From CAVPDE01 sp963707125 (lineage in GTDB: Bacteria > Desulfobacterota > DSM-4660 > Desulfatiglandales > HGW-15), in NCBI GenBank assembly GCA_963707125.1, contig CAVPOU010000019.1, positions 124,001 through 188,000 of the forward strand: 64,000 nucleotides of DNA. The letters run 5' to 3'. Both the position numbers and the translations under genes were made by a program. Positions 35,906 to 43,106 of this stretch are shown one piece after another. The first letter of the stretch is position 1. The number at the start of each line of letters is the position of its first letter. A model generated the notes under the pieces. The model was given only the letters and a program-made list of their open reading frames with translations. It searched no databases and was not told where the DNA came from.

Positions 35906-36750
35906 AGAAGAAGACAGTAAGCAGTAGGGAGTATGCAGTAAGCACCAAAGTGCACGAGCCCCTTCAGCCTGACTTTTTAAAGAAGCATTTAGCCGCCTCG
36001 CTCTTTTCATCCCCTATCCACTACCATGCTTCAATGGATTCCACGAATGCCCTGGCCAGGACCCTGGCCGCTCATGGAGCGCCTGAGGGAACGCTCGTCA
36101 TCACCGAAGAGCAGACAACAGGCCGCGGACGAAGAGGCAGATCCTGGGTTTCTCCTGCCGGAGCCAACTTGCTTTTTTCCCTGCTCCTGAGACCGCCCCT
36201 GGAAGGAGAGCGAGTCTTTGTGCTGACCATGGTTCTGGCGTTGGCAGGGCTCAAAGCAATCAAGCGGGTTGTCGGCGTAAATGCCATGATCAAATGGCCG
36301 AACGATCTGTACGTGGGCGCAAAAAAACTCGCAGGCGTCCTAACGGAATTTTCCGTCAGAGAAAAGAAGGTTGACTGGGCCGTGCTGGGCATGGGGATGA
36401 ACGTGGGCTGGCATCCTGAGGTGCCGCAGGGCAGCGGGGCACCGGCCACAAGCCTTTTGGAGGAAACGGGACAACCTGTTTCAAGGAACGAGTTGCTCGT
36501 AGAGATCCTTAAAGGGTTTGAGGCTCTTTACAGGGATGTTCTCCGCGGAAGCATGGAAGCTCTCTACGACGAATGGAACCACAAGTGCCTGGTCCTGGGA
36601 AAAGCCGTTGTCATTGATTCAGACACAGAGCGCATTGAGGGAAGGGCGTTACGCATTGACGATTGCGGGGCACTGATCATTGAAGATGCCAAAGGGGATC
36701 AAAGAAGAATCTTTACCGGCGACGTGTCCTTGCGCCTTGCGGTCTCCTAA
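35902..36750 (+). CDS. birA: Biotin-[acetyl-CoA-carboxylase] ligase (no DNA-binding domain)
   Basis: 282 residues. The catalytic motifs are present: MDSTNALA, TTGRGRRGRSW, KWPNDLYV, GMGMNVGW and a small C-terminal beta domain. It activates biotin to biotinyl-AMP and transfers it to carboxyl carrier proteins. The N-terminal helix-turn-helix of repressor-type BirA is absent, so it is a catalytic-only (group I) ligase. The first 15 or so codons read through a short-word repeat (AGTAAGCAGTAGG, ATGCAGTAAGC), so a GTG start near 35950 is possible. The ATG overlaps the gyrA stop. Confidence 0.92.
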   Translation: MKKKTVSSREYAVSTKVHEPLQPDFLKKHLAASLFSSPIHYHASMDSTNALARTLAAHGAPEGTLVITEEQTTGRGRRGRSWVSPAGANLLFSLLLRPPLEGERVFVLTMVLALAGLKAIKRVVGVNAMIKWPNDLYVGAKKLAGVLTEFSVREKKVDWAVLGMGMNVGWHPEVPQGSGAPATSLLEETGQPVSRNELLVEILKGFEALYRDVLRGSMEALYDEWNHKCLVLGKAVVIDSDTERIEGRALRIDDCGALIIEDAKGDQRRIFTGDVSLRLAVS

Positions 36751-36767
36751 GATATCCTGCCAGAAAT

Positions 36768-36785
36768 CTAACCGAAATCGTAACT
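36768..36785 (+). promoter_or_regulatory. PHO-box-like half array, left of the MITE
   Basis: CTAACCG (36768) and CGTAACT (36779) are 11 bp apart, with AAAT between. The array is interrupted by the MITE-like element and resumes at 36933. Confidence 0.4.
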
Positions 36786-36935
36786 ACTCAGGTAGATAGA
36801 CTGAAGGTAGATAGACTGAAGGAAAAGACATGCGCGATCAAACAGGCCAAAATCGTTTGGAAACGTTGATAGGTGATTGTGCCATGGATGATCATTATTA
36901 CCCTTCAGCCTTCAGCCTAAACACCTGAGCAGTTA
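36781..36935 (+). mobile_element. MITE-like element, copy B (155 bp)
   Basis: The ends ACTACTCAGGT and ACCTGAGCAGT form an inverted pair, flanked by TA on both sides. Internal sequence matches the minus strand of copy A at 10625-10780. No open frame. It lies within a PHO-box-like array. Confidence 0.65.
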
Positions 36936-36972
36936 CCCGAAATCTTACATAAACCCAATACAAACCAAACCG
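36933..36972 (+). promoter_or_regulatory. PHO-box-like array before the truncated small gene
   Basis: 7-mers TTACCCG (36933), CTTACAT (36944), CCAATAC (36955) and CAAACCG (36966) are spaced 11 bp apart on the plus strand, and a TAAAAT lies downstream at about 36994. The same CCAATACAAAC word recurs in the array at 40185. Confidence 0.5.
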
Positions 36973-37021
36973 CGCGGCCCTACATTGGTTCAATAAAATC
37001 AGCTAATGAAGGAGGAAACAA

Positions 37022-37168
37022 ATGACTACAGAGCGAATAGTGGACAGACTGGATTCTGTCTTTGATCTCAGAATCCACAGGGCATTGAACCTATCAGGCT
37101 TGGTGTATTTTTTCGATCATGTCTATGCACATGGGATTGCGTATGAGGAGAAGAGCAAGCTGACGTAA
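37022..37168 (+). CDS. Truncated paralogue of the 93-residue protein at 40273
   Basis: 48 codons. The first 24 residues (MTTERIVDRLDSVFDLRIH, then RALNLS) equal those of the gene at 40273 except one Lys/Arg exchange, and the Shine-Dalgarno AAGGAGGAAACAAATG is identical. The sequence then diverges and regains similarity only at the last codons (SKLT against SLTYRK), where a stop replaces Tyr. It looks like a duplicate whose middle was replaced and whose 3' part was lost. Whether the short peptide is made is unknown. Confidence 0.5.
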   Translation: MTTERIVDRLDSVFDLRIHRALNLSGLVYFFDHVYAHGIAYEEKSKLT

Positions 37169-37191
37169 TGAAAAAAGGAATCCAATTCTTT

Positions 37192-38307
37192 TCAATCTCC
37201 GAAACTCGTCCCCACGCGCCGCGCACATTCGATCCATGAGTGATTCAGCGGAACCGTTTTGATCTTGCCGACGACATCCTTAAGCGCTACAGGCACGGCC
37301 TTGTCACCGCGGGCAGCCAGCATGACTCCATAGGCTTTCTCCTGAATCAAGGTCGCACACGCTGATCCCAGCCGAGTGGCCAGAATTCGATCATCGGCAG
37401 AGGGAGTTCCGCCCCGCTGCTGGTATCCGAGGATAGTCACGCGCGATTCCAAACGCGTGAGCTCCTCCAGGTCTTTAGCCAGTTTTAGGGCATGAGCACC
37501 ATGCAGAAGTTCGCGCCATACCGGCTTTGTCTTGGACCTCAGGGCACTCATTTTTTTGGCCGCTTTGTTTTTATCGTTTTTTGCCAACGCGGCAGCCTCG
37601 GCCAGTGACATAGCACCTTCGGCAACAGCAATGATGCTGAAATGCTTTCCATGATGGCTTCGATCAAGAATTGCCTTCGCGATCTTCTCGACATCATAGG
37701 GTATCTCAGGAATGAGGATCACATCGGCGCCTCCGGCAACTCCGGCGCCCAGTGCCAACCAACCTGCCTTATGCCCCATGGTCTCAACCAGGATCATACG
37801 ATGATGACTGTGGGCCGTGCTGTGAAGACGGTCAATGGCTTCAGTCGCTATACCCAGAGCCGTATTGAAACCGAAGGAAACGTCTGTCATTACGACATCG
37901 TTATCGATCGTCTTAGGGAGAGTAATAATATTCAAACCCTTTTGCAGCAGACGGTAGGCATTCTTCTGCGTGCCTCCTCCGCCGATGCAGACCAGTACGT
38001 CAAGATGATTCCGATGATAGTTCTCGACGATTGCGTCCGTCATGTCCATCAACTTGCCGCCCACTTGCATTCGGTGCGGTTTGTCACGGCTGGTTCCAAG
38101 GATAGTGCCTCCAAGAGTCAGAATGCCGGACAGAGTCTGTCCATCCAACTCCATCGTCCGGTTTTCCATCAGGCCGCGGAAGCCGTCCCGGATACCTATG
38201 ACTTCCATACCATAGCGGTCTTGAGCAGCCTTGCCGATTCCTCTGATTACCGCATTCAGGCCGGGGCTGTCACCTCCTGCGGTTAGAACTCCCACATGCT
38301 TTCTCAT
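37192..38307 (-). CDS. 6-phosphofructokinase, mixed ATP/PPi-type signature
   Basis: 371 residues from the ATG at 38307 (MRKHVGVLTAGGDSPGLNAV); the frame continues 54 codons upstream without support. PFK motifs are present: GGDSPG, GGGGTQKNA, PKTIDND and GHKAGW. The residue equivalent to E. coli Gly104 is Gly112, as in ATP users. Lys132 sits where E. coli has Gly124, as in PPi users and some ATP users, and the usual GGD reads GGG. The phosphoryl donor therefore cannot be settled by inspection. It catalyses fructose-6-phosphate to fructose-1,6-bisphosphate (or the reverse if PPi-linked). It converges on the truncated small gene at 37022. Confidence 0.88.
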   Translation of the reverse strand: MRKHVGVLTAGGDSPGLNAVIRGIGKAAQDRYGMEVIGIRDGFRGLMENRTMELDGQTLSGILTLGGTILGTSRDKPHRMQVGGKLMDMTDAIVENYHRNHLDVLVCIGGGGTQKNAYRLLQKGLNIITLPKTIDNDVVMTDVSFGFNTALGIATEAIDRLHSTAHSHHRMILVETMGHKAGWLALGAGVAGGADVILIPEIPYDVEKIAKAILDRSHHGKHFSIIAVAEGAMSLAEAAALAKNDKNKAAKKMSALRSKTKPVWRELLHGAHALKLAKDLEELTRLESRVTILGYQQRGGTPSADDRILATRLGSACATLIQEKAYGVMLAARGDKAVPVALKDVVGKIKTVPLNHSWIECARRVGTSFGD

Positions 38308-38628
38308 TCGGATTCCTCTGTGATGTGATTGTGGTAAAAACTTCTTTTTACGGGCACGGAATCTACCGGATTTCGCTTTGTGTGTCAACGTTACCCTCAT
38401 CCCGTTCCGCTGGCGTGGGTCAATTGAGGGGGGTCTTGCCTTTTCCGCCTGGCCACAAAGAGGAGCCATCTAAAGGGCAATGAGATTTGAGGTCATGGGG
38501 GTGGAAGGTCGTAGGGCTGCCCAGCGATGAGTGATTACAGATCCAAGTCCATCGCGTCTGGGAACGATTATCCACCAACGCATGCTGACTCGGAACCTGA
38601 GCATGACCTCGAAAGCTGGATTTTCAAA

Positions 38629-39895
38629 TCAATCCTCCGAATAGCAGAGTAAGGAGCCCCATCTTGCGTCCCCCTGACACGGTCTTTCGGCAGTGCTAAC
38701 TCGTGTTGCTGATGAAGATTGTGCTGATTTGATCTCTCCATCTGCCCGCGTCGAGGGCATCGGCGAAGCGACCAAGGAAGCCTGCTGGCAGGTTGAATCG
38801 CCCAGCGCAAAAGGGATAGGCGAAGTTTCGCGGATGACGCTCTGTTTTTGTAACGACACAGTGAAAGTGCTTCCTGCTCCGGGTGTGCTCTCCACCGAAA
38901 TTTTTCCGGCCATGGCTTCAACGAGGAGTTTAGCGATATAGAGCCCAAGGCCCGCGCCTTTGATTTGCTGGCTCCCGGTGGCGCGGTAGAATCGATCGAA
39001 GATTCTGGGCATCTCGTTAGGCGGTATCCCGTATCCCTCGTCCTTCACCGAGAGGTGTATCCAGGGCATTTCTTCTGATAGACCGATACAGACCCTCGCA
39101 CCATCCCGATTAAACTTCACCGCATTGGAAAGCAGATTGATCAACACTTGCCTAACCGCAGAGACGTTTCCTATGAACCATCGAAGAGGTCTTCTCTGCG
39201 AAAACGATTTCGATCTGCCTTTGTTTTGCCAGGTCTTTAAAGCTATCAGCTACTTCCTCGATCAAGGCACCTATGTCCACAGAGTCCATCGGCAATGATC
39301 CTTCCCGCATCTCGAGCCTGGAGAGGAGTGAGGCGTCATTGAGAAGGCTGTCCGCATGCTTTGCAACAGCGTTAATCCTTCCCAAGTAGTTTTGGGCATC
39401 CCTCTTTTTGAGCGCCAAGGCCGAAAATCCGCCGATCACGGTCACGGAGTTCTTCAATTCGTGAACCAGATATCTCAATGACAAATCTTTTTCCTTTTCT
39501 TTCTCCAGAAGGCTTTTTAGCTCATGCTGCCGATCGATCATTTTTCGTATTCTGAGCAAAAGCTCTTTGATTGAAAACGGTTTCGTTACAAAATCATCAG
39601 CTCCCAGGGTAAGGCCTTTGATGCGGGCTTCCTCCGAGGACAAGGCCGTCAGCATGAGGATCGGAATCGAATGGCTCTTTGCGCTGTCCCTGAGGATTCG
39701 GCATACTTCCCAACCGCTCAGATCAGGGAGCATGATGTCCAGGAGCACGAGATCCGGCGCGTGGACCTCAGCGGCCTGTAAAGCTTCGGCTCCGCTGTAG
39801 GCGACGATGATCCGATAGTTTTCCTTCTCAAGATTGTAGCGGATCATTTCCGCTACATCTGTTTCATCTTCAACGATCAGAATTTTTTCTTGCAT
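38629..39895 (-). pseudogene. Receiver-histidine kinase protein, interrupted by a frameshift
   Basis: Two minus-strand frames make one gene of about 422 codons. From the ATG at 39895 a PhoB-like receiver (ILIVEDETDVAEMIRYNL, phospho-Asp in LLDIMLP, TKPFSIKELL) is followed by a HisKA-type dimerisation helix with YLVHELKNSVTVIGG. The frame fails at about 39165-39180. The ATP-binding domain continues in the other frame (RQVLINLLSNAVKF, DEGYGIPPNE, GAGLGLYIAKLLVEAM) to 38629. The 1267-bp span is one base off a multiple of three. Receiver first and kinase second is a hybrid layout with no DNA-binding domain. A PHO-box-like array lies 61 bp upstream. It may be intact if the shift is an assembly error. 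Confidence 0.7.
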
Positions 39896-39955
39896 AGCTG
39901 ACCTGCTGCACATGTTCTTAATCTTAGATCCGGCAGAGTGCACTATAGTGCTGTT

Positions 39956-39995
39956 CTGTTAGAGGCGTATTACGATCGTGTTAAATGCCAGTTAC
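39956..39995 (-). promoter_or_regulatory. PHO-box-like array upstream of the receiver-kinase gene
   Basis: Four plus-strand 7-mers, CTGTTAG (39956), GTATTAC (39967), GTGTTAA (39978) and CAGTTAC (39989), are exactly 11 bp apart. Read on the minus strand they are CTAACAG, GTAATAC, TTAACAC and GTAACTG. A -10-like TATAGT lies 8 bp further on the minus strand (39942-39947). Confidence 0.6.
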
Positions 39996-40087
39996 GAACA
40001 CCCCGGAACGGCCTCGACACGCTCCTTTTAGCAGACGACGAAGGAAGTAGTCGTTGGGCGAGGTAGCTACACTGAAGTAACGAGCGG

Positions 40088-40139
40088 GAATCCCCCCCTT
40101 TCCTAAAGGGGGGTCGGGGGGATTTATAATACCTCCCCT
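40088..40139. repeat. GC-rich palindrome of the CCCCTCCC family
   Basis: CCCCCCCTTTCC, then AAAGGGGGG followed by TCGGGGGG and, after an AT-rich gap, ACCTCCCC. It is similar in kind to the elements near 48251 and 53881. Confidence 0.5.
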
Positions 40140-40184
40140 TTTCCAAGCTCTCCTGCCGGGGTAGGCGCGTATGACCGCAAAAAC

Positions 40185-40224
40185 CTCACCAAAATCTAAC
40201 AAGAACCCAATACAAACTAAACTG
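40185..40224 (+). promoter_or_regulatory. PHO-box-like array upstream of the 93-residue gene
   Basis: 7-mers CTCACCA (40185), CTAACAA (40196), CCAATAC (40207) and TAAACTG (40218) are 11 bp apart. A perfect TATAAT follows at 40238-40243, 30 bp before the gene. Confidence 0.55.
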
Positions 40225-40272
40225 TCCGAGATCAGATTATAATCAGTAAGATCACTACGAAGGAGGAAACAA

Positions 40273-40554
40273 ATGACTACAGAGCGAATTGTAGATCGAT
40301 TGGATTCTGTCTTTGATCTCAGAATCCACAAGGCATTGAACCTTTCAGAGAGCGTAACAACCAGAGTGAGCTTGACGTACAGAAAACCTGAAAACAGAGC
40401 GACCTTTAAGGTGCTCAGCACAAAAACAACAGAGGAGATGAAACGGAGAATCACTTCGTGGTTGGATGATCACATCGACATTGAGGATTTCGTGTGCCGT
40501 CTCGGATCCGAGGAGATCGACATGGATACCCTGGCGAGGGCCTGCAACGGCTGA
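40273..40554 (+). CDS. Small protein of unknown function
   Basis: 93 residues, soluble and charged, with no signal peptide, membrane segment or cysteine motif (one Cys in VCRL, another near the C-terminus). A strong Shine-Dalgarno AAGGAGG sits 6 bp before the ATG. The gene has a PHO-box-like array and a TATAAT upstream, and a truncated duplicate at 37022. The predicted fold is mixed alpha/beta by eye: a helix, two or three strands (TTRVSLTYRK, RATFKVLST) and a helical C-terminus. I do not recognise the family. Context suggests expression under phosphate stress (inference). Confidence 0.7.
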   Translation: MTTERIVDRLDSVFDLRIHKALNLSESVTTRVSLTYRKPENRATFKVLSTKTTEEMKRRITSWLDDHIDIEDFVCRLGSEEIDMDTLARACNG

Positions 40555-40592
40555 CACACGGTCTTTCCCCTCAAACCCACCTCAGCATCCAT

Positions 40593-40919
40593 TTATTTCT
40601 TATCCCCACTCTCCCTCACAGACTCAGCGCTTTCCACATAATTCTCAAGCGCCGCTTCGCGGAACGCGAGGAGTCCCTCGTGCACAGTGTCTTCCATCGA
40701 AGGGCTCTTCACGCCGTAGCGCATAAACATAATGAATCCCTTCAGAACATCTACATAACCTGCGCAGGCCTCAGGTGGGTCACACCTTCTGGTTCTTGAC
40801 CGGTATCTCAGACGTTCCGCTTCAGTCGCTTCCTTGTCAGCCAGGTAAATGACGTCCAGGTAGTCTCGGTCTCTTACGCTCTCAAAGAATTCATCAAAGT
40901 CACAGGACTGCGAAATCAT
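40593..40919 (-). CDS. Small acidic protein of unknown function
   Basis: 108 residues from the ATG at 40919, chosen because GAGGAGG lies 5 bp upstream; an ATG at 40988 in the same frame has no such site. The protein is helical and acidic (MISQSCDFDEFFESVRD, then EATEAERLRYRSR, GFIMFMRYGVKSPS). I know no matching family. A three-unit PHO-box-like array lies 92-120 bp upstream of this start. It converges on the 93-residue gene, with 38 bp between the stops, and both have PHO-like arrays, so they may be functionally linked. Confidence 0.6.
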   Translation of the reverse strand: MISQSCDFDEFFESVRDRDYLDVIYLADKEATEAERLRYRSRTRRCDPPEACAGYVDVLKGFIMFMRYGVKSPSMEDTVHEGLLAFREAALENYVESAESVRESGDKK

Positions 40920-41010
40920 AACAACCTCCTCAGCAGCAGGCTCTACAGAGCGGAGCGCCATTCCAAGATCCATAAGCATTCCATTCATAGCACGAAGGGC
41001 AAGGAGAGGT

Positions 41011-41039
41011 GTGTTAGTTTATAGTTAGAATTGTGTTAG
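41011..41039 (-). promoter_or_regulatory. PHO-box-like array upstream of the 108-residue gene (clearest copy)
   Basis: On the minus strand the 7-mers are CTAACAC (41039-41033), CTAACTA (41028-41022) and CTAACAC (41017-41011), each followed by a 4-base AT-rich spacer. Spacing is exactly 11 bp. A weaker unit CTCCTTG follows at the same phase, then 10 bp, then TATGAA (40984-40989), as in PhoB promoters. Confidence 0.65.
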
Positions 41040-41121
41040 GAGGCTTTTCGGCCAGGACCGACATGGATTCCTTTTATAAGGGGAGTAGGCATTCAAAATT
41101 CCAGAAGGGAGTTGGGTGGGA

Positions 41122-41559
41122 CTACTGGAGTTCCTCTATCCAGCGCTCGATCCGGACCTTTATTTCATCCCTGATCTTTCTCGTCCGCTCCAGTTTCTTT
41201 TCATGGGTGCCCTCCACCTTGGTCGGATCCTGGAAAGGCCAACTGTGTCTCTTCCCCAGACCCGGGAAAATGGGGCACTGCTCCTCGGTGCTCTTATCGC
41301 AAACAAAGATCACGTGATGATAGAGACGGCCCTGCTTGAAGAACTCGAGCACGCTGCTGGGTTTCTTGTTCGATAAATCAAACCCGATCTCCTTCATCAC
41401 CTCCACCACGAGAGGATGAATATCCCGCGGCTCCAATCCCGCGCTTTCCGCCTCGAATCGCCCGCGGCAGATGGCATTCAGAAAGGTCTCAGCCATTTGG
41501 CTTCTTGCCGAGTTGTGCGTGCATACAAAGAGGACGCGAATTTTTTCTTTGGAGTTCAT
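41122..41559 (-). CDS. arsC: Arsenate reductase (low-molecular-weight phosphatase type)
   Basis: 145 residues. The P-loop VCTHNSARSQMAE begins with catalytic Cys13, and Cys87 and Cys95 in FVCDKSTEEQCP are placed for the disulfide relay of thioredoxin-coupled ArsC. It reduces arsenate to arsenite. No arsenite efflux or ArsR gene is adjacent. A PHO-box-like array lies 74 bp upstream. This would make sense because arsenate enters through phosphate transporters that are induced in phosphate starvation (inference). A plain tyrosine phosphatase is less likely given the extra cysteines. Confidence 0.88.
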   Translation of the reverse strand: MNSKEKIRVLFVCTHNSARSQMAETFLNAICRGRFEAESAGLEPRDIHPLVVEVMKEIGFDLSNKKPSSVLEFFKQGRLYHHVIFVCDKSTEEQCPIFPGLGKRHSWPFQDPTKVEGTHEKKLERTRKIRDEIKVRIERWIEELQ

Positions 41560-41632
41560 TCTATTTTGAACCTTCCTAAAGAGCCAATGGTGTGTCGAAT
41601 CCCAATAAGCCTTTAAGCGGCCGCCGAGATAT

Positions 41633-41663
41633 ATGTAAGACCTTTATGTAAAATTTTTGTTAG
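41633..41663 (-). promoter_or_regulatory. PHO-box-like array upstream of arsC
   Basis: On the minus strand CTAACAA (41663-41657) and TTTACAT (41652-41646) are 11 bp apart with an AAAT spacer. A third, CTTACAT (41639-41633), is offset by 13 bp. It is followed by an AT-rich TATATC. Confidence 0.5.
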
Positions 41664-41705
41664 GAAACCGCTAAATTCATGTTTGTTTTCAAATAAAACC
41701 TGTTC

Positions 41706-43007
41706 TTACAGCAACTTTGCAGCAAGTTCCGCCACCCTGGAGCGTTCTCCTTTGGTCAGCATGACATGGCCTGAGATCTTCTCGGCCTTGAGCTTTTCCA
41801 CCAGATAGGTGAGGCCGTTGGAGTCCGCATCCAGGTAAGGGTGGTCAATCTGCTCAGGGTCTCCGGTCAGGATCAGCTTGGTTCCCTCTCCGATGCGGGT
41901 GACAAGGGTTTTCACCATGTTGGGGGAGAGGTTCTGGGCTTCGTCGCAGAGGATGAATTGGTTGGGAATGCTCCTGCCCCTGATGTGGGTGAGGGTTTCC
42001 ATTTCAATAGTGCCCCGCCTCAGGAAATCATCGACCAGGTGCTTGGAGTCGCTGCACCCCCTGAAGAGAAAATCCAGGTTGTCGTAAATGGGCTGCATCC
42101 AGGGCCTAAGCTTCTCCTCCTTGGTGCCGGGCAGGTATCCGAGATCGTCTCCCATGGGCACCACGGGCCTCATAATCAGAAAGCGGTCATAGGTTCTCTC
42201 TTCGATGACCTTGTGCAGGCCCACGGCGAGAGCGAGCAGGGTCTTACCCGTTCCTGCGCTTCCCACGAGGGTCACCAGGGGGATGGTGTCGTCCAGGAGC
42301 AGTTCCATGGCGAATTTCTGCTCCTTGTTGCGGCCGCTGATGCCCCAGGTGGCTGTCTCCCCGTTCCTCAGGGGGTGAAGGGTTTTGTTGTAATAGCGGC
42401 AGAGGGCCGACTGGGAGGGGTTTTCCGAATTTCTGAGAATGCAGAACTCGTGAGGATTGGGGAGCGGCTCCTGATTCCAGTTCAGGGTGTTGCCGGCGTA
42501 AAAGGAGATCAGCGCTTCTCCGGGAACATAGAGCTCGCAGAAGCCCTGGTAAAGCCCCTGATAGTCCACCTTGTCGCTGTGAAGGTCTTCGGCTATGATG
42601 CCCATCACGTCCGCTTTGATGCGGAGGTTCAAGTCCTTGGTCACCACGATCACAGGGCCGGAGTTTTCCTTGCTCAGGTTGAGGGCGAGCGCGAGAATCC
42701 GGTTGTCCGGCTTGTGGGGGTCCAGGCCTTTGGGGAAAACGATGGCTTCCTGGTGGTTCAGTTCCACCATGAGCTCCCCGCCCTTGGGCAGCGCCACCCC
42801 CGAAGACAGGGGTCCGCTCACCCTCAAGGCGTCGAGGATCCTCGAAACCGAGCGCGCATTTCTTCCCACTTCATCCTGTCTTTTTTTCTGATTGTCTATC
42901 TCCTCGATGACGGCCAGGGGAATGACGACACGGTGCTCCTCAAACACGAAAAGGGCTCGCGGATCGTGCAATAGGACATTGGTGTCCAAAACATAGGTCT
43001 TGGGCAT
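41706..43007 (-). CDS. PIN-PhoH family ATPase
   Basis: 433 residues. An N-terminal PIN nuclease domain (about 1-130, starting KTYVLDTNVLLHDPRALFVF, with acidic residues in VLDTNV and the Asp-Asn segment PDNRILALAL) is fused to a PhoH ATPase domain with Walker A GSAGTGKTLLALAVG and Walker B FILCDEAQN. PIN-PhoH proteins are linked to RNA unwinding and cleavage. GGAG lies 9 bp before the ATG. It follows the PHP-glycosyltransferase gene after 99 bp and may share its transcript. PhoH was first noted in the E. coli Pho regulon, which fits the context, but many homologues are not Pho-controlled. Confidence 0.92.
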   Translation of the reverse strand: MPKTYVLDTNVLLHDPRALFVFEEHRVVIPLAVIEEIDNQKKRQDEVGRNARSVSRILDALRVSGPLSSGVALPKGGELMVELNHQEAIVFPKGLDPHKPDNRILALALNLSKENSGPVIVVTKDLNLRIKADVMGIIAEDLHSDKVDYQGLYQGFCELYVPGEALISFYAGNTLNWNQEPLPNPHEFCILRNSENPSQSALCRYYNKTLHPLRNGETATWGISGRNKEQKFAMELLLDDTIPLVTLVGSAGTGKTLLALAVGLHKVIEERTYDRFLIMRPVVPMGDDLGYLPGTKEEKLRPWMQPIYDNLDFLFRGCSDSKHLVDDFLRRGTIEMETLTHIRGRSIPNQFILCDEAQNLSPNMVKTLVTRIGEGTKLILTGDPEQIDHPYLDADSNGLTYLVEKLKAEKISGHVMLTKGERSRVAELAAKLL

Positions 43008-43106
43008 GGATCAGGCTCCTTGCTGGCAAAGGGCTTAGGGTCGGGCCCTTGGGCCGTGGGGCCGGGAAGGGCTGACTCGATAGGGATAGGAGGGAGTGTG
43101 CCGTCA

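Larger units (their letters stand above)
39896..40272. other. Divergent regulatory region with two PHO-like arrays and a GC-rich repeat
   Basis: 377 bp between the receiver-kinase gene (minus) and the 93-residue gene (plus). It contains the arrays at 39956-39995 and 40185-40224, each facing its own gene, and between them a GC-rich palindrome at 40088-40139. No gene is visible. Confidence 0.6.

Noticed and set aside
39981..40454. Minus-strand open frame of 157 codons
   Set aside because: It crosses the PHO-like array, the GC-rich repeat and the antisense of the 93-residue gene; its end reads through palindromic-repeat sequence.
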